Below, piece by piece: positions 13,480 to 23,242 of a stretch of 64,000 nt of DNA; position 1 is the stretch's first letter, and every line of letters starts with the position of its first letter. The DNA lies in NCBI GenBank assembly GCA_947646735.1, contig CANTFK010000020.1, positions 248,001 to 312,000 on the forward strand, in the 5' to 3' direction. The stretch comes from Peronospora farinosa. Lineage: Eukaryota > Oomycota > Peronosporomycetes > Peronosporales > Peronosporaceae. Below the pieces are notes generated by a model. The model saw only the letters and a list, made by a program, of their open reading frames with translations. It did not search any database and had not been told where the DNA came from. The position numbers and the translations under genes are program-made.

Positions 13480-14610
13480 CAACCAGGTACCCAGGTCTCA
13501 TCTGATAGCCGTCAATACCTAGTCGTCTGAAGTACTGAAGGTCCTTTATAGTTGAAGTTTATGAAGGCGGTATCGAGATAGATAAGTATGCTCTTTTGCT
13601 GGTTGTACAGAAAGCCTGGAGAGCCCCCCGAAGCGATGCACGATGCACATTTCCTCTGGTTTTGTATAAAAAGCATCTAGCCACCGTAGCCACCTCTCAA
13701 CAACGTCGTTTTTAAGATATTGCTACTGAATGCTATCATACTACCTGCTGTGTTATTTACATCTGCATTCCTTCCGGCTCCCGCAATGGGCTCGGGCTGA
13801 ATTACACAACATACAAAAGCATTTTTTGTGGCATCACTTCACGTCTACAGGCAGCAGCAGACACAAAGTCAATCCAGGCCTGCTGTATACGCCACGAGTT
13901 GCGGGTGGGATGGGGCTGTCTCCATCGACGTTGCAATATGCACTCAGAATTCAAAGTATGAAAAAAATACACGTAAGCCAGGGGGTTACACAGCAAGCAC
14001 ACTCCAGAACAAATTCGCCCTTATCCTCCTCCATCAAGCCAACATCGAAATCTACTGGATCATTGACCACATGAAAGATGTGCCCGAAACTGATCAACAG
14101 GAGCTGGTGAATAAATCTACATACAGCGAACTACGGAACACGGCGCTTGTATTCACAGCGCATACGCAGCTACATAAGTCCACATGGGGCCTAACACCCT
14201 CCATCAACAACATGCACGCTTGCAAGGCACTACAACGTCAACCGTTCCATCACGCCAAACGAAAGCTTCACCCCACTTACGGCGGTAATCACCAGGCTAC
14301 AACACTGAGACGGCTCGTAGGACGGTAACTACTTTCATGTCGCAGTCACTGGCACATTTCTGGGGACACGAACACACCTTCTTACGGATACAGATTGGGT
14401 AGTAGCTACCCATCAGTTGACTCTATACTTCCCGGGGCGCGACATGGACTTGAAATGCAAGAGGCAATCGATCCTTTGCCGGGCAACACGAAGGACTCCT
14501 ACATATTCTCTGGCACTGCGTAGGAGCCACTAAGCCTTTGGGCGTACATCATCACGCAGTGGACACGATAACGGAGGTATCATCCGCTCAAATGCTCGTG
14601 TACCCTACAA
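13480..14610 (+). mobile_element. Decayed non-LTR (LINE) retrotransposon, RT thumb to zinc-binding part
   Basis: Plus-strand frames carry the region that follows the RT palm of LINE elements: NAIILPAVLFTSAFLPAP, then after a frameshift WARAELHNIQKHFLWHHF and PRVAGGMGL. Near 14500 LHIFWHCVGATKP matches the HxFWxC zinc-binding motif. Several frameshifts and stops make it inactive. It faces away from the minus-strand copy at 11.3-13.0 kb; whether both are one family needs alignment. Confidence 0.75.
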
Positions 14611-15705
14611 GCAGCATTATCGCGATCGGCACCGGAGCTACCTCCGGAAGTGCGGCGGTGTTTCTGAGTACATGTTCCCAGATACCGCTGACATAGCTGG
14701 CCGGACCTGGAAAAGAATGTGCTGGTTAGCTGCGTCGACCATGTTCTGGATATGACGGAACAGGAGTACCCATAAGCAGGAAAGTGCGTCACGGAGCAAG
14801 AATAGCGAGAGTCATACATGTCCTTCTTCGTCAATCTCCAAGCAATGTCTATCAAGGAACAATGGCGTGATAGGGATTAAGCAATGGTTTCTACCTCCGT
14901 CTAGCAACGGACATGTCCAAGACACCATCGTTAATCTGCAGCCGGAATTGCACAGATCTCGTACGCTACGGCGAGAACAAGTTTCACGAAAAGTCCCTGT
15001 TGTACAGTCCCTTCATTAACGAGCCCCACACTGTTCATAAGTACAACGTTATTGCGATTGATAGTCAACTTGCGCGACTGCGTTATGGCGAATAAAGGCA
15101 CAAGTGCATGCGGGGCTCTTTTTGCAACGATGGACCTTACTTGTTTTACATGCAGTACGAATGTTTCCATCTGCCGATATAATTGCTTTGCTAATACTAG
15201 GAGGTAACTAGCGGGTACTTGACCCCGATAAGTGCTACTCCTTGAGTGACTTGAGCTCAAGCAACACCTTCAAGTGCTCGACAGCATTGTCAGCGATATT
15301 TGGAGAAATTTATTACGCGGAGTCTAATAAGTCTGAGCCGTTTAGCCCCGCGTAGCATCGGTCGTCAGCAATATTCTATCGTTGATTTATCGAACATACG
15401 TTTCCAGTCGATTGCATGTAGCGGAGTTATGACGACTTTGGTTTTCGAAACCGTTCTAACGGCCATTTTAAACGCACAAGAAAACCTTGTTCCAATTTGA
15501 TTGGAATTGAACGCTACTGGGTCTTAGCGTCATCAATGCAACGTCTTATGACTTGAGCGTACAAAGGGCAGATGAACAATTTTGATCAGGCAATGCAATA
15601 GAACTCAACGTTGTAAAAAAGGCATTTAGTGCGTATAAATGATATGATCTCTTAGCGTTCAGGGACTTCTCTTAAGGTTATAGGTTGCCGCTTTGGCACA
15701 ATAAA
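14611..15705. other. Gene-free region, probably retroelement debris
   Basis: About 1.1 kb without a supported gene. Short ORFs in all frames are interrupted and show no known domain. The sequence next to the LINE relic at 13.5-14.6 kb may be its 3' end. The right part is the 3' flank of the MYB gene. Confidence 0.45.
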
Positions 15706-16335
15706 TTAGGCAAGGAGCAGGTCAATAGACTCCTGCACGTCTTGTCGATAGTTTTCATCGGCCAAAACCTCCTCGTACGACACTTCAGATGTGAATGGCA
15801 GTGGTTCCACGTCACAAAGTAGAGTTTCCATGTCCATGTCCATGTCGATTTCCATATCCAAACTCGTACTGCTACAACAGCTACCGGTATCGCTTCCAAC
15901 GGGGCTGCCACCGTCAGTTACAAGCTGGCCAAAGCCACAACTAAGCGGAGACATAGTGTCAACCGGAAAAGAGGATGGAGAGCGTGGTGATCCCTGCACG
16001 GCAAAATTCTTGACACGCTGAATGCAACCCGTCGCGTGGGCGTCCACTCGGTGATCGGGGCGTACAAATTTCTTCTTTTGTTTTCGTAAACCACGACGTC
16101 GGCGGTTAATCTTTTGCTGATACTTTTGTGCATGCGTTTGCACTTGCTTAATTGATCGGGTACCAATAAAAGCAGCAATAGAGCGCCATGGACCCGTTGG
16201 AAACATTTTCATAGCATGTAGAAACTGTTCGTGTTCCTGTTCCGACCATAGACCACGAGTGATCGGTGTCGGTGGTGTCGGTGGAGCAACTACTATGTTG
16301 AGTTCATGTGCACTGGGAGTGGGCATCATAATCAT
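15706..16335 (-). CDS. MYB-like transcription factor, SHAQKY class
   Basis: A single-exon ORF of 209 aa. One MYB repeat near residues 26-75 reads RGLWSEQEHEQFLHAMKMF, then GPWRSIAAFIG and VQTHAQKYQQK, the variant of the SHAQKYF signature. It is followed by a strongly basic stretch (RRRRGLRKQKKK), likely nuclear localisation and DNA contact. The C-terminal half is Ser/Pro-rich, with repeated Met-Asp/Glu pairs (MEIDMDMDME) and an acidic end, a plausible activation region. Single-repeat MYBs of this class are plentiful in oomycetes and many are stage-specific; its targets cannot be inferred. The start is the ATG at 16335. Confidence 0.88.
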   Translation of the reverse strand: MIMMPTPSAHELNIVVAPPTPPTPITRGLWSEQEHEQFLHAMKMFPTGPWRSIAAFIGTRSIKQVQTHAQKYQQKINRRRRGLRKQKKKFVRPDHRVDAHATGCIQRVKNFAVQGSPRSPSSFPVDTMSPLSCGFGQLVTDGGSPVGSDTGSCCSSTSLDMEIDMDMDMETLLCDVEPLPFTSEVSYEEVLADENYRQDVQESIDLLLA

Positions 16336-19300
16336 GACGGTAAATGATGTTGTTATGGAAGTTTTGCTGTGTGTGAATGCTACGGAGTGCGTGGGTCAAG
16401 CAAAGTTGAGAAATGGAACAATGATTGATGTGATTAGGCCGGGGTCACGTTTTTTTTTTAAGCTCGCTTCGCCTTGACACGCTTTTTGGCTCTTCTTCGC
16501 GTGCGAAAAAGGAGGATGAGCATTTTCACCTGCGGGTAGGGGGATTTTATGGCTCTGAGCAGTTCTCGCATGCAAAATATTAACCAATGGCAGCTGATTT
16601 TTCACCGGCTCGTCTGTGTAGTTCCGGTACTGTGCACCGCAGTATCTCAGATAAAATTTATATTACCGTCGGTAATTGATCTGGAGGGATCAATCAATAG
16701 TTACTGTTTCATCGCAACTCCACTGTCAGTTAGAGCGTCAAAATACGCCGCGAAAAAACTGCCAACGCCAACGCGATTGGCATTTTTTTGGCAAGTCTCG
16801 GACAAGATCGCAGTAGTGAAAATAGCTTATCTTTACGTATACATGTAGCTAGTCTACTTTCATGTCAGACATTCTACAGCGCGCCTGTTTGCGTTGAGAT
16901 CACTTTTTGTCTGCAAGTACAAATCACTGTAGCGTTTTTTGGTCGTCAGCCGTGCACAGATACTACTATTGAGCTTTTTGGGTAAGATTGATTGCTATGA
17001 CCTATCTCATTCAAACAGACAGAAGCAATGTAATTACTTGAAATGCTGTAGTATCGCATATGCTGTCTCTTGTCGGACGCGTCCTATTCAGCTTGATGCG
17101 ACCGAGTACGTGGCAGTTGCTGGCGGAGAAATAGATGCAAGTTTTCTGTTGTGACCATAACCTTCAAAAACCAATTTCGGCACCGTTCTTGCAACAAAAA
17201 TAAATTACTTCGGAAGCCTCGCTTTTTGCTGCGACATTTGTGTGGGTCGCGCTGTGCTGACGATACTGCTTTTCGAGAAAAGATCTTTCGGTACGAGTCC
17301 CCCCGTGCACTGAAACAGAAGGTCACCCCTTCTTTTTTTAACACCGGCTGCACCAACGGTAGTGCCACCAATACCAGTCGGATACTATAGCAGTACAATG
17401 CTTTTTCTGCTGGAGCCGCTCAACATGCGACTGTGGTGCTGCGATGGTCCATCGAGCGGCTTCCTTTCCCAGTCAATGGCTTTAGTCTACAGTTGCAGAA
17501 GCTCTACTTGCTGACACTTGTATCTGAGACATCAGTCGCCGCTTCCGCTGCAGACTGCATGCACGTTGCATTCCTTCTACGGTGTGATGAGGCCGGGGTA
17601 CGTTGCTGGGAAGGGCGACCGTGCCAAGAAAATCACGCTCGCAAAAGTGCGAGAAGCTCTAAAGTAGCAATACTTTTTTTGCATGGATTTCTTATCCTTT
17701 TGGATGGGCGTGGTTGCGTGCATGACCCGGCATGATGCAACTGTTTGCGGGCAAAGGCACTATCGTCAGGCAATTTAATTCTTCAAAACTTGCCGACGAA
17801 GATAAAAGTCAAGTAGGGCAAGTATTTGCAGAGCCAAGAGTAGGTACCGTCATGGATTGTCTCTGGGATGAGGCTCTACCGAACTTTCATCAATGTTCAT
17901 CAGCAATTGCCAACCGTGGAAGTGTCTATTTTGACGAAATATTTACAGTACCAGCGTAAAGCAGCGTATTCATGAGCTCATCACCGTAGGACCAAATCTA
18001 TTTTATGAAATACCAAGTACACGACGGTATTCAAAGCTAAGTCGCTGATATCGCCCCTCATGCTGCTGGGAATCAACTGAACAAGTAAATGAAGTACGAC
18101 CTTTGCTGCGTGCGACAATTGGGCCATCACATATACTGCACCTCTATTTCTTTGTTTACTATGTAGGAAAGAGCATCGTAGTGCTCTAATTCGCCATGGA
18201 TTGATTCCAGTTTCGCGTCCATATAGTGTCGTCTTCAGATGAGACTAAAGTGAGCGTGCTACTAACGTGCATTTTCCCGCTTCGTTGGCGCAGGCATGTT
18301 GCTTTATACTTGCCAGTTCCGGGTCACCTTCCCAAATCCTCATTAGTTCTGTCTGTCCGAGTATTCACGATTGGCTTTCGTGAATTTGGCCGATTCTCGG
18401 CCGACCTAATTCCGCTGCCATGTTCGACAACAAACCAATACCTGAAATGAGGACTACGAATTTAATCAAGTTGACGATTCTGTCGACATGCGCATGATCG
18501 AAACTGCACCTCCGGGCTCAATTAAACACGCGTGTTGATGGTAGACATGCCCTGATAACCGCTCTAAGCACTTATTTGTTGCTTGAGCGTAGCACTCACA
18601 GACTTGCGGTGCAGTATCAAGATGCACCGCTAGGACCAAATCTACTGAGGCATCGACATTTTACGCCTAGAATACAGTAGAGAAGAAGTCGTTTAACTGC
18701 AGTCAAAATGCACAATGAATGAGACTTTACATTCTGAAACTAGGGCAAAAGTATCAGACGGTCTCCATGATCGTGGAGGGAGAGTCGCTACCGCTGCCGT
18801 GGCGCTGTTGAAGCAGCTGCCACGACATTTGAAGCAGTCGACGTGGTGCTACTTGCGTCAGCATCGATGACGCCAGGATTGTGACCATATCATGTCGCTT
18901 TTTCTGACCACAACAGCGTCGTCTCAAGGTGAATGGAATTTCTAGCTATGACTGACTGCTGACGGAAAACTTGTCTGAAAATTCGAAAGGAACCAAAGTG
19001 TTAGTGAAGTCATGAACCACAGATAGTAAGCACTACTGATTAATCTGTGGCCTCAATCTGAAGAAGGTCTCAATTTCAGACGCAGTTTGCTGTAAACTCA
19101 AAGACAACAGCAGGTGTTGGTATCTGGTGCAATATGGTGACGAGTTTATGCAGTCTCCGTTACCGGTTTCCTGCATACTTGAGGCTCCGTTTCAGCAGCA
19201 TTGCAGTGTCATGCTGGATGGTGGTCGGATGCAACCACAACCATCAACCTGCAAACAGTAATGAGAAAACCGCTGGGACCAGATTACGTTTGCCGACTAC

Positions 19301-19452
19301 TCTGAAATGCCACAGACAATGTAGCTAAACGGCTATCAAATGGCATTAAATCATTACCAAGTCGCTTGAGACGGAAAACAAGACCACACAACAGCCTCTT
19401 TGTTTTCCAAACCTACAAGCACACAGTACGACCATCTCACTCACTCACTCAT
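16336..19452. other. 3.1 kb region without recognisable genes
   Basis: Only short ORFs, none with a recognisable domain, signal peptide plus effector motif, or coherent frame across splice sites. A 14-nt word, TAGGACCAAATCTA, occurs twice about 645 bp apart (near 17987 and 18632). The region is probably the MYB promoter plus decayed mobile sequence. Short non-coding transcripts or a small secreted protein gene cannot be excluded by eye. Confidence 0.5.
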
Positions 19453-20139
19453 TCACGTCGCCATTGACTTTCGCTGCTTCTTAAGCGGTGGCTCTTTCTT
19501 GTCCAACACAACCTCTTCCGTCGTCTTAACTTCCTGCAATGGTACCGCAATCACACTTTTTCTCTTTAAACTTCTTCGTGTCTCTGCCGTTGCTGCACGT
19601 TTATCAACTTCAAACTTAAAACCCACAGGCATCGTAAGCTTTGAACGTCGAACTGCCGGGACACCGACACCTCCACTGGCTGTCAAAGCTCTGGAAAACT
19701 GTGCACTTTTGCCAGGAGCTGCTCCATAGGTCGTTGCATCGTGATACTTTTGAGTTTTCCGTTTCTGAGCCTGGACTCGTTTACGAATGGCCGCAATCTC
19801 CAGCAGTTCTCGAGACGTCCTGGTCAGCATGTCAGCTCGAGACCGGGGTGTCGTCTTCTTCATTGGACGAAATTTGGGTGATTGGGGGATCGTCAGACGC
19901 CCATTTTCCTTGGCAACTCGATTCAATCGACGTCGTTTACGCGCTTGTTCACGTGCCTCCGCCAACTCTTTGTCTTTTCCAGTTAGAACTTTCTTTCTAG
20001 ACGCTGCAAGTGACGCTTTGGTGGGTTTCAAAAGACGATCGGTCGATGAAATTGCACGAACTTTCGGTACACGTGGAGGTGCACTACGGTATAAAGCATC
20101 AGGATCTTCATCGTATATGGGGCGTGTTGTTGGCGCCAT
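19453..20139 (-). CDS. Small TPX2-like microtubule-associated protein
   Basis: A single-exon ORF of 228 aa, Lys/Arg-rich throughout. It carries two stretches that resemble the TPX2 family: LTIPQSPKFRPMKK in the middle and LTMPVGFKFEVDKRA near the C-terminus, the second matching the short motif repeated in the TPX2 C-terminal domain. Between them are basic helices (ELLEIAAIRKRVQAQKRK). TPX2 proteins bind microtubules, promote spindle assembly and activate Aurora A. No Aurora-binding N-terminus is evident and the protein is far shorter than animal TPX2, so it is a reduced relative. The resemblance rests on short motifs and needs a profile search. Confidence 0.6.
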   Translation of the reverse strand: MAPTTRPIYDEDPDALYRSAPPRVPKVRAISSTDRLLKPTKASLAASRKKVLTGKDKELAEAREQARKRRRLNRVAKENGRLTIPQSPKFRPMKKTTPRSRADMLTRTSRELLEIAAIRKRVQAQKRKTQKYHDATTYGAAPGKSAQFSRALTASGGVGVPAVRRSKLTMPVGFKFEVDKRAATAETRRSLKRKSVIAVPLQEVKTTEEVVLDKKEPPLKKQRKSMAT

Positions 20140-20165
20140 TCAAGAGAGGTGTTTTTCTTCAATTA

Positions 20166-20206
20166 GTAGTAATAGTAGTAGTGGTAGTAGTGGTAGTAGT
20201 ATGGGT
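20166..20206. repeat. AGT/GGT trinucleotide microsatellite
   Basis: An imperfect run of AGT units with interspersed GGT, lying just upstream of the ATG of the TPX2-like gene (20139, minus strand). It is thus in its 5' UTR or promoter and could vary in length between isolates. Confidence 0.85.
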
Positions 20207-20556
20207 GATATATCGTGATACAAATTCCAAGTTGTCGTCAGCAGTCGGTTTGATTCAAAATTTAAAAATAGAATTACAAATGATTGACCAATTTAGTAGT
20301 TTTCGTAAGCCTCTTTTTCTCACCAATCATATCAAGAGAACTGTACTGTACTACAAACATTTTAGGCTATCATAACTTTACCCGCAACATTTTGGCAACA
20401 TCATATTTATCTTCAGCAATGTAACAAATACTCCATCATGGTCTTGCTCCATAACATTATAACTCAACAAAAGATGGAAAAAAATGGCTACAGTATCAGT
20501 TATTCATGGGATCGACCAACTGACCTAACACTGCAAAAGAGCAGCCTGCGTTGTTT

Positions 20557-20997
20557 TTACTTCGTAAGCTGTTCCCATAGCGTGTTCACGTCTCCACGTG
20601 AGTTGGTAACGACACTACGTCCATCCAACGTAATGACCTTGCCCTCTTCGTCCACAAAGACCAGCATTGGGATTCCCGTGATCCCAAACTTGGTGCTCAG
20701 AGCTTGAATTGTTGCACGCTCCTCAAAAGGAACAGCCAGGAACGTCATCTCCCCAAAGTACTCATTGTACTGCGTTGGGTCACGGTCCGATGAGACAAAG
20801 ACCAGCTCAAATTCTGGGTGTTCCTCAATCATATCTTCATACAATGCGCTCAAAAAAGGTGTGAACTGACGGCATGGCGGGCACCAGTGCGCGCTAAAGT
20901 AAAAGCCTACAACCTTTTTCCCCGCAAGCTTCTTGTCCGTATCCTGGAGCCCTTCCTTCGTCTGGAGCTTTGAGCCAAGCTGTTCCGACCACTTCAT
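20557..20997 (-). CDS. Nucleoredoxin/tryparedoxin-like thioredoxin-fold protein
   Basis: 146 aa from the ATG at 20997, starting MKWSEQLG. The redox site WCPPC sits in VVGFYFSAHWCPPCRQF, followed by ELVFVSSDRDPTQYNEYF and the cis-Pro segment FGITGIPMLVFVDEEG. These are features of tryparedoxin and nucleoredoxin, which reduce protein disulfides, peroxiredoxins or signalling partners. No signal peptide is apparent, so it is probably cytosolic. A close paralogue lies 440 bp downstream on the same strand, and a more distant one at 54.9 kb. The frame stays open upstream to 21117, but that extension has no ATG that fits the family. Confidence 0.92.
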   Translation of the reverse strand: MKWSEQLGSKLQTKEGLQDTDKKLAGKKVVGFYFSAHWCPPCRQFTPFLSALYEDMIEEHPEFELVFVSSDRDPTQYNEYFGEMTFLAVPFEERATIQALSTKFGITGIPMLVFVDEEGKVITLDGRSVVTNSRGDVNTLWEQLTK

Positions 20998-21435
20998 GTT
21001 CAGTATGGGAGGATGAATGATTGTGTGGCTTGAGAGCGAGAGAAAGAATGAGCGAGGAAAGTATGGAATCTCAAGACAAAATAGTGGAGACGCCGAGTCA
21101 GAAATCCACGAAAACAACCGGATGAAAAATAACTGTAGCGGAAAGATTTATATAAATGAAGAGGTGTTTTACATAAACCAAAACCTAAAAACTATATGTA
21201 ATAAACGATAGGCGACCTATCTAGACGTAACCGAAAAGAACAGCATTATCAGGTTTCAAGAATAATTCGTTTTCTTTTGCATAACTTGATAATTTAGGCA
21301 AACAATATACTGCCATGCACCACTCACTGACTTGCATATATTACCTATCTTTCTCCTCCAGTTATCATTCTTCTCCATTACTCCGAAGTCTCCAACGCTT
21401 ACAAACTCATGCAAGTGGTCAGCCAATGGTCTGCA

Positions 21436-21939
21436 TTACTTCCAGCGCCTCCCATAGCGACTTCGCGTGTACTCCCAATAGTTATCCGGATACTGCTTTT
21501 TCATAAGTCCCTCCCACAAAAAATACCCATCTCCGCGCACGTTGACAGCCCTACATAGGCCGTCTGAAGTAATGACCTTGCCCTCTCCGTTGAAAAAGAT
21601 CATTATCGGATAAGCTTGAAAGCCAAATTTAGTGTTTAGAGCCTCGATAGTCGCGCGCTCATCGAATGGAACCGCCGGGAACTTTAGTAGCTCAAAGTAC
21701 TTGTTGTACTGTTCTAAGTCACTGTCCGAAGAGACGTAGATAAACTCAACCTCGGGGTACGCCATGATCGTGTGTTGGTACAAATCCTTCAGGTAAAACG
21801 TATAATGTTCAAATAGCGGCCCGAGCTTGTGCCCGCAGAAGTAGAAACCCACCACCTTCTTCCCCGTGAGCCTGTCGTCCGTATCCTGCAGACCTTCCTT
21901 CGTCTGAAGCTTGGGGCCGAGCAGTTCCGACCACTTCAT
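21436..21939 (-). CDS. Nucleoredoxin-like paralogue lacking the redox cysteines
   Basis: 167 aa from the ATG at 21939 (MKWSELLGPKLQTKEG), nearly identical at the N-terminus to its neighbour at 20557-20997. The fold is kept (KVVGFYF, FIYVSSDSDLEQYNKYF, FGFQAYPIMIFF), but the WCPPC site has become CGHKLGPLFEH, so both catalytic Cys are gone. The C-terminus has an extra aromatic/basic tail (YPDNYWEYTRSRYGRRWK). The reading frame is intact, which suggests selection for a non-redox role, such as binding the partner of the active copy, or a very young pseudogene. It is a tandem duplicate. Confidence 0.85.
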   Translation of the reverse strand: MKWSELLGPKLQTKEGLQDTDDRLTGKKVVGFYFCGHKLGPLFEHYTFYLKDLYQHTIMAYPEVEFIYVSSDSDLEQYNKYFELLKFPAVPFDERATIEALNTKFGFQAYPIMIFFNGEGKVITSDGLCRAVNVRGDGYFLWEGLMKKQYPDNYWEYTRSRYGRRWK

Positions 21940-22281
21940 CTTTTGTTCGTAAGTGAGCACGAGACAAAACAATCAATGGAGAAATCCATGAAAGATTTTC
22001 TTGAACACACAACTGTAGGTCGTCTCAAAAAAAACGTCGCTTCCACTTGACCGGCATGTCCCATATGAGTGGGACGAGAGATGAGATTTTTTATCTATAG
22101 CTGCCATCAGGGACAGTTCATGGTCTGTCACAATCACAACAGGGTCTCGTAAAATCAAGAAACATCAATCGAACTAGACAGATAAAGTGGAAGAAAAAAG
22201 TCGAAATGCATTTGTCGTGACGAAGCCATTGGCCTCGAAACAATTCACTTGCATTCACTGAGTGCTCATCGAGTGCTTATT

Positions 22282-22964
22282 CTATTTCTCCAGACTTGCC
22301 TTCTGCTTTAGCTGTTTCTTGGCGTTCTCACGTGCAAGCTTCTTCGTCATGTGGCGATTCAGAGGTTTCTTGGACGGATCAAATTCACGTAACACTACTG
22401 TCAAATGAGTATAAGGATGATGCATCACACCCGAACGTCCTGTAATAACACCACAATTCAATTAATCTCTCTCTCTCTCTCTTTCTAATACAATCGACAA
22501 TCCACAGTGCATGTACCTCGACCCATAATTCGCATCCGCTTAAGATACGTCCCTTTGTTAACGAAACATTCGGCCACCATGAGATTCTCGGGTTCGATCT
22601 GATACTTGATATCGGCCAAATTAATGGCATTCTGCACCGTCTTTTGGAAGATCTCTCCCTTCCGTTTGGGTGAGAATTTCATCTGCAAAATAGCCTCCTT
22701 CGCTGACAATCCACGAATCTGCTGAGCCAAGTACGTGAGCTTCTGAGGGCTTCCACGGATCGCACGTTTTACGGTTTTCACGGTGCGTGGCTCGTATGGA
22801 GACGTAGAATTCAGGAATACGGCAGTATCATCGTCCATAGCAACGGTCTTGCCTTCTACAGCAGTCGTAGAGAGCGTTGCTTGGGTCATACGCCCAATGA
22901 AAGCGCTCCCAACGGCCGGGCGAAGCGTCAATGCACCCATCTGGAAGCGCAACGAAGCCAGCAT
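22282..22964 (-). CDS. MRPL22: Mitochondrial large-subunit ribosomal protein uL22m
   Basis: Two predicted exons (22517-22964, 22282-22439; intron 77 nt, GTACAT...ACAG, containing a GA run) encode 201 aa. The N-terminus MLASLRFQMGALTLRP, basic and without acids, looks like a mitochondrial presequence. The L22 core follows: RAIRGSPQKLTYLAQQIRG, EAILQMKFSPKRKGEIFQK, AVQN-like TVQNAINLA, and after the intron GRSGVMHHPYTHLTVVL. L22 lines the peptide exit tunnel of the ribosome. The C-terminus is Lys-rich. Without splicing the protein would stop early in the intron and lose the conserved end, which supports the intron. Confidence 0.92.
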
Positions 22965-23242
22965 CTTGTCCGATTATTTGCTGCCACACATCGTCGAGGA
23001 CCTTTTGAATATGATTGATTGCAAGTGGATCAGTTTAAAGAGGTGTACAATGTTTTTTTTGCAACAGTTAACTGACATGGTTAACAAGTGGATAATTTAT
23101 CACATGGCTACACAGGTTCAAATGGCATATTGAAAACCTACATGTACTACGTAGGTGTGTTCTCCCTGCTGGGGTTTCTTCTCCTATGGATTGACAGAAT
23201 AATCGAGTCAATGTTGATTGTTTCTCGTGGCGACGTAACCTC

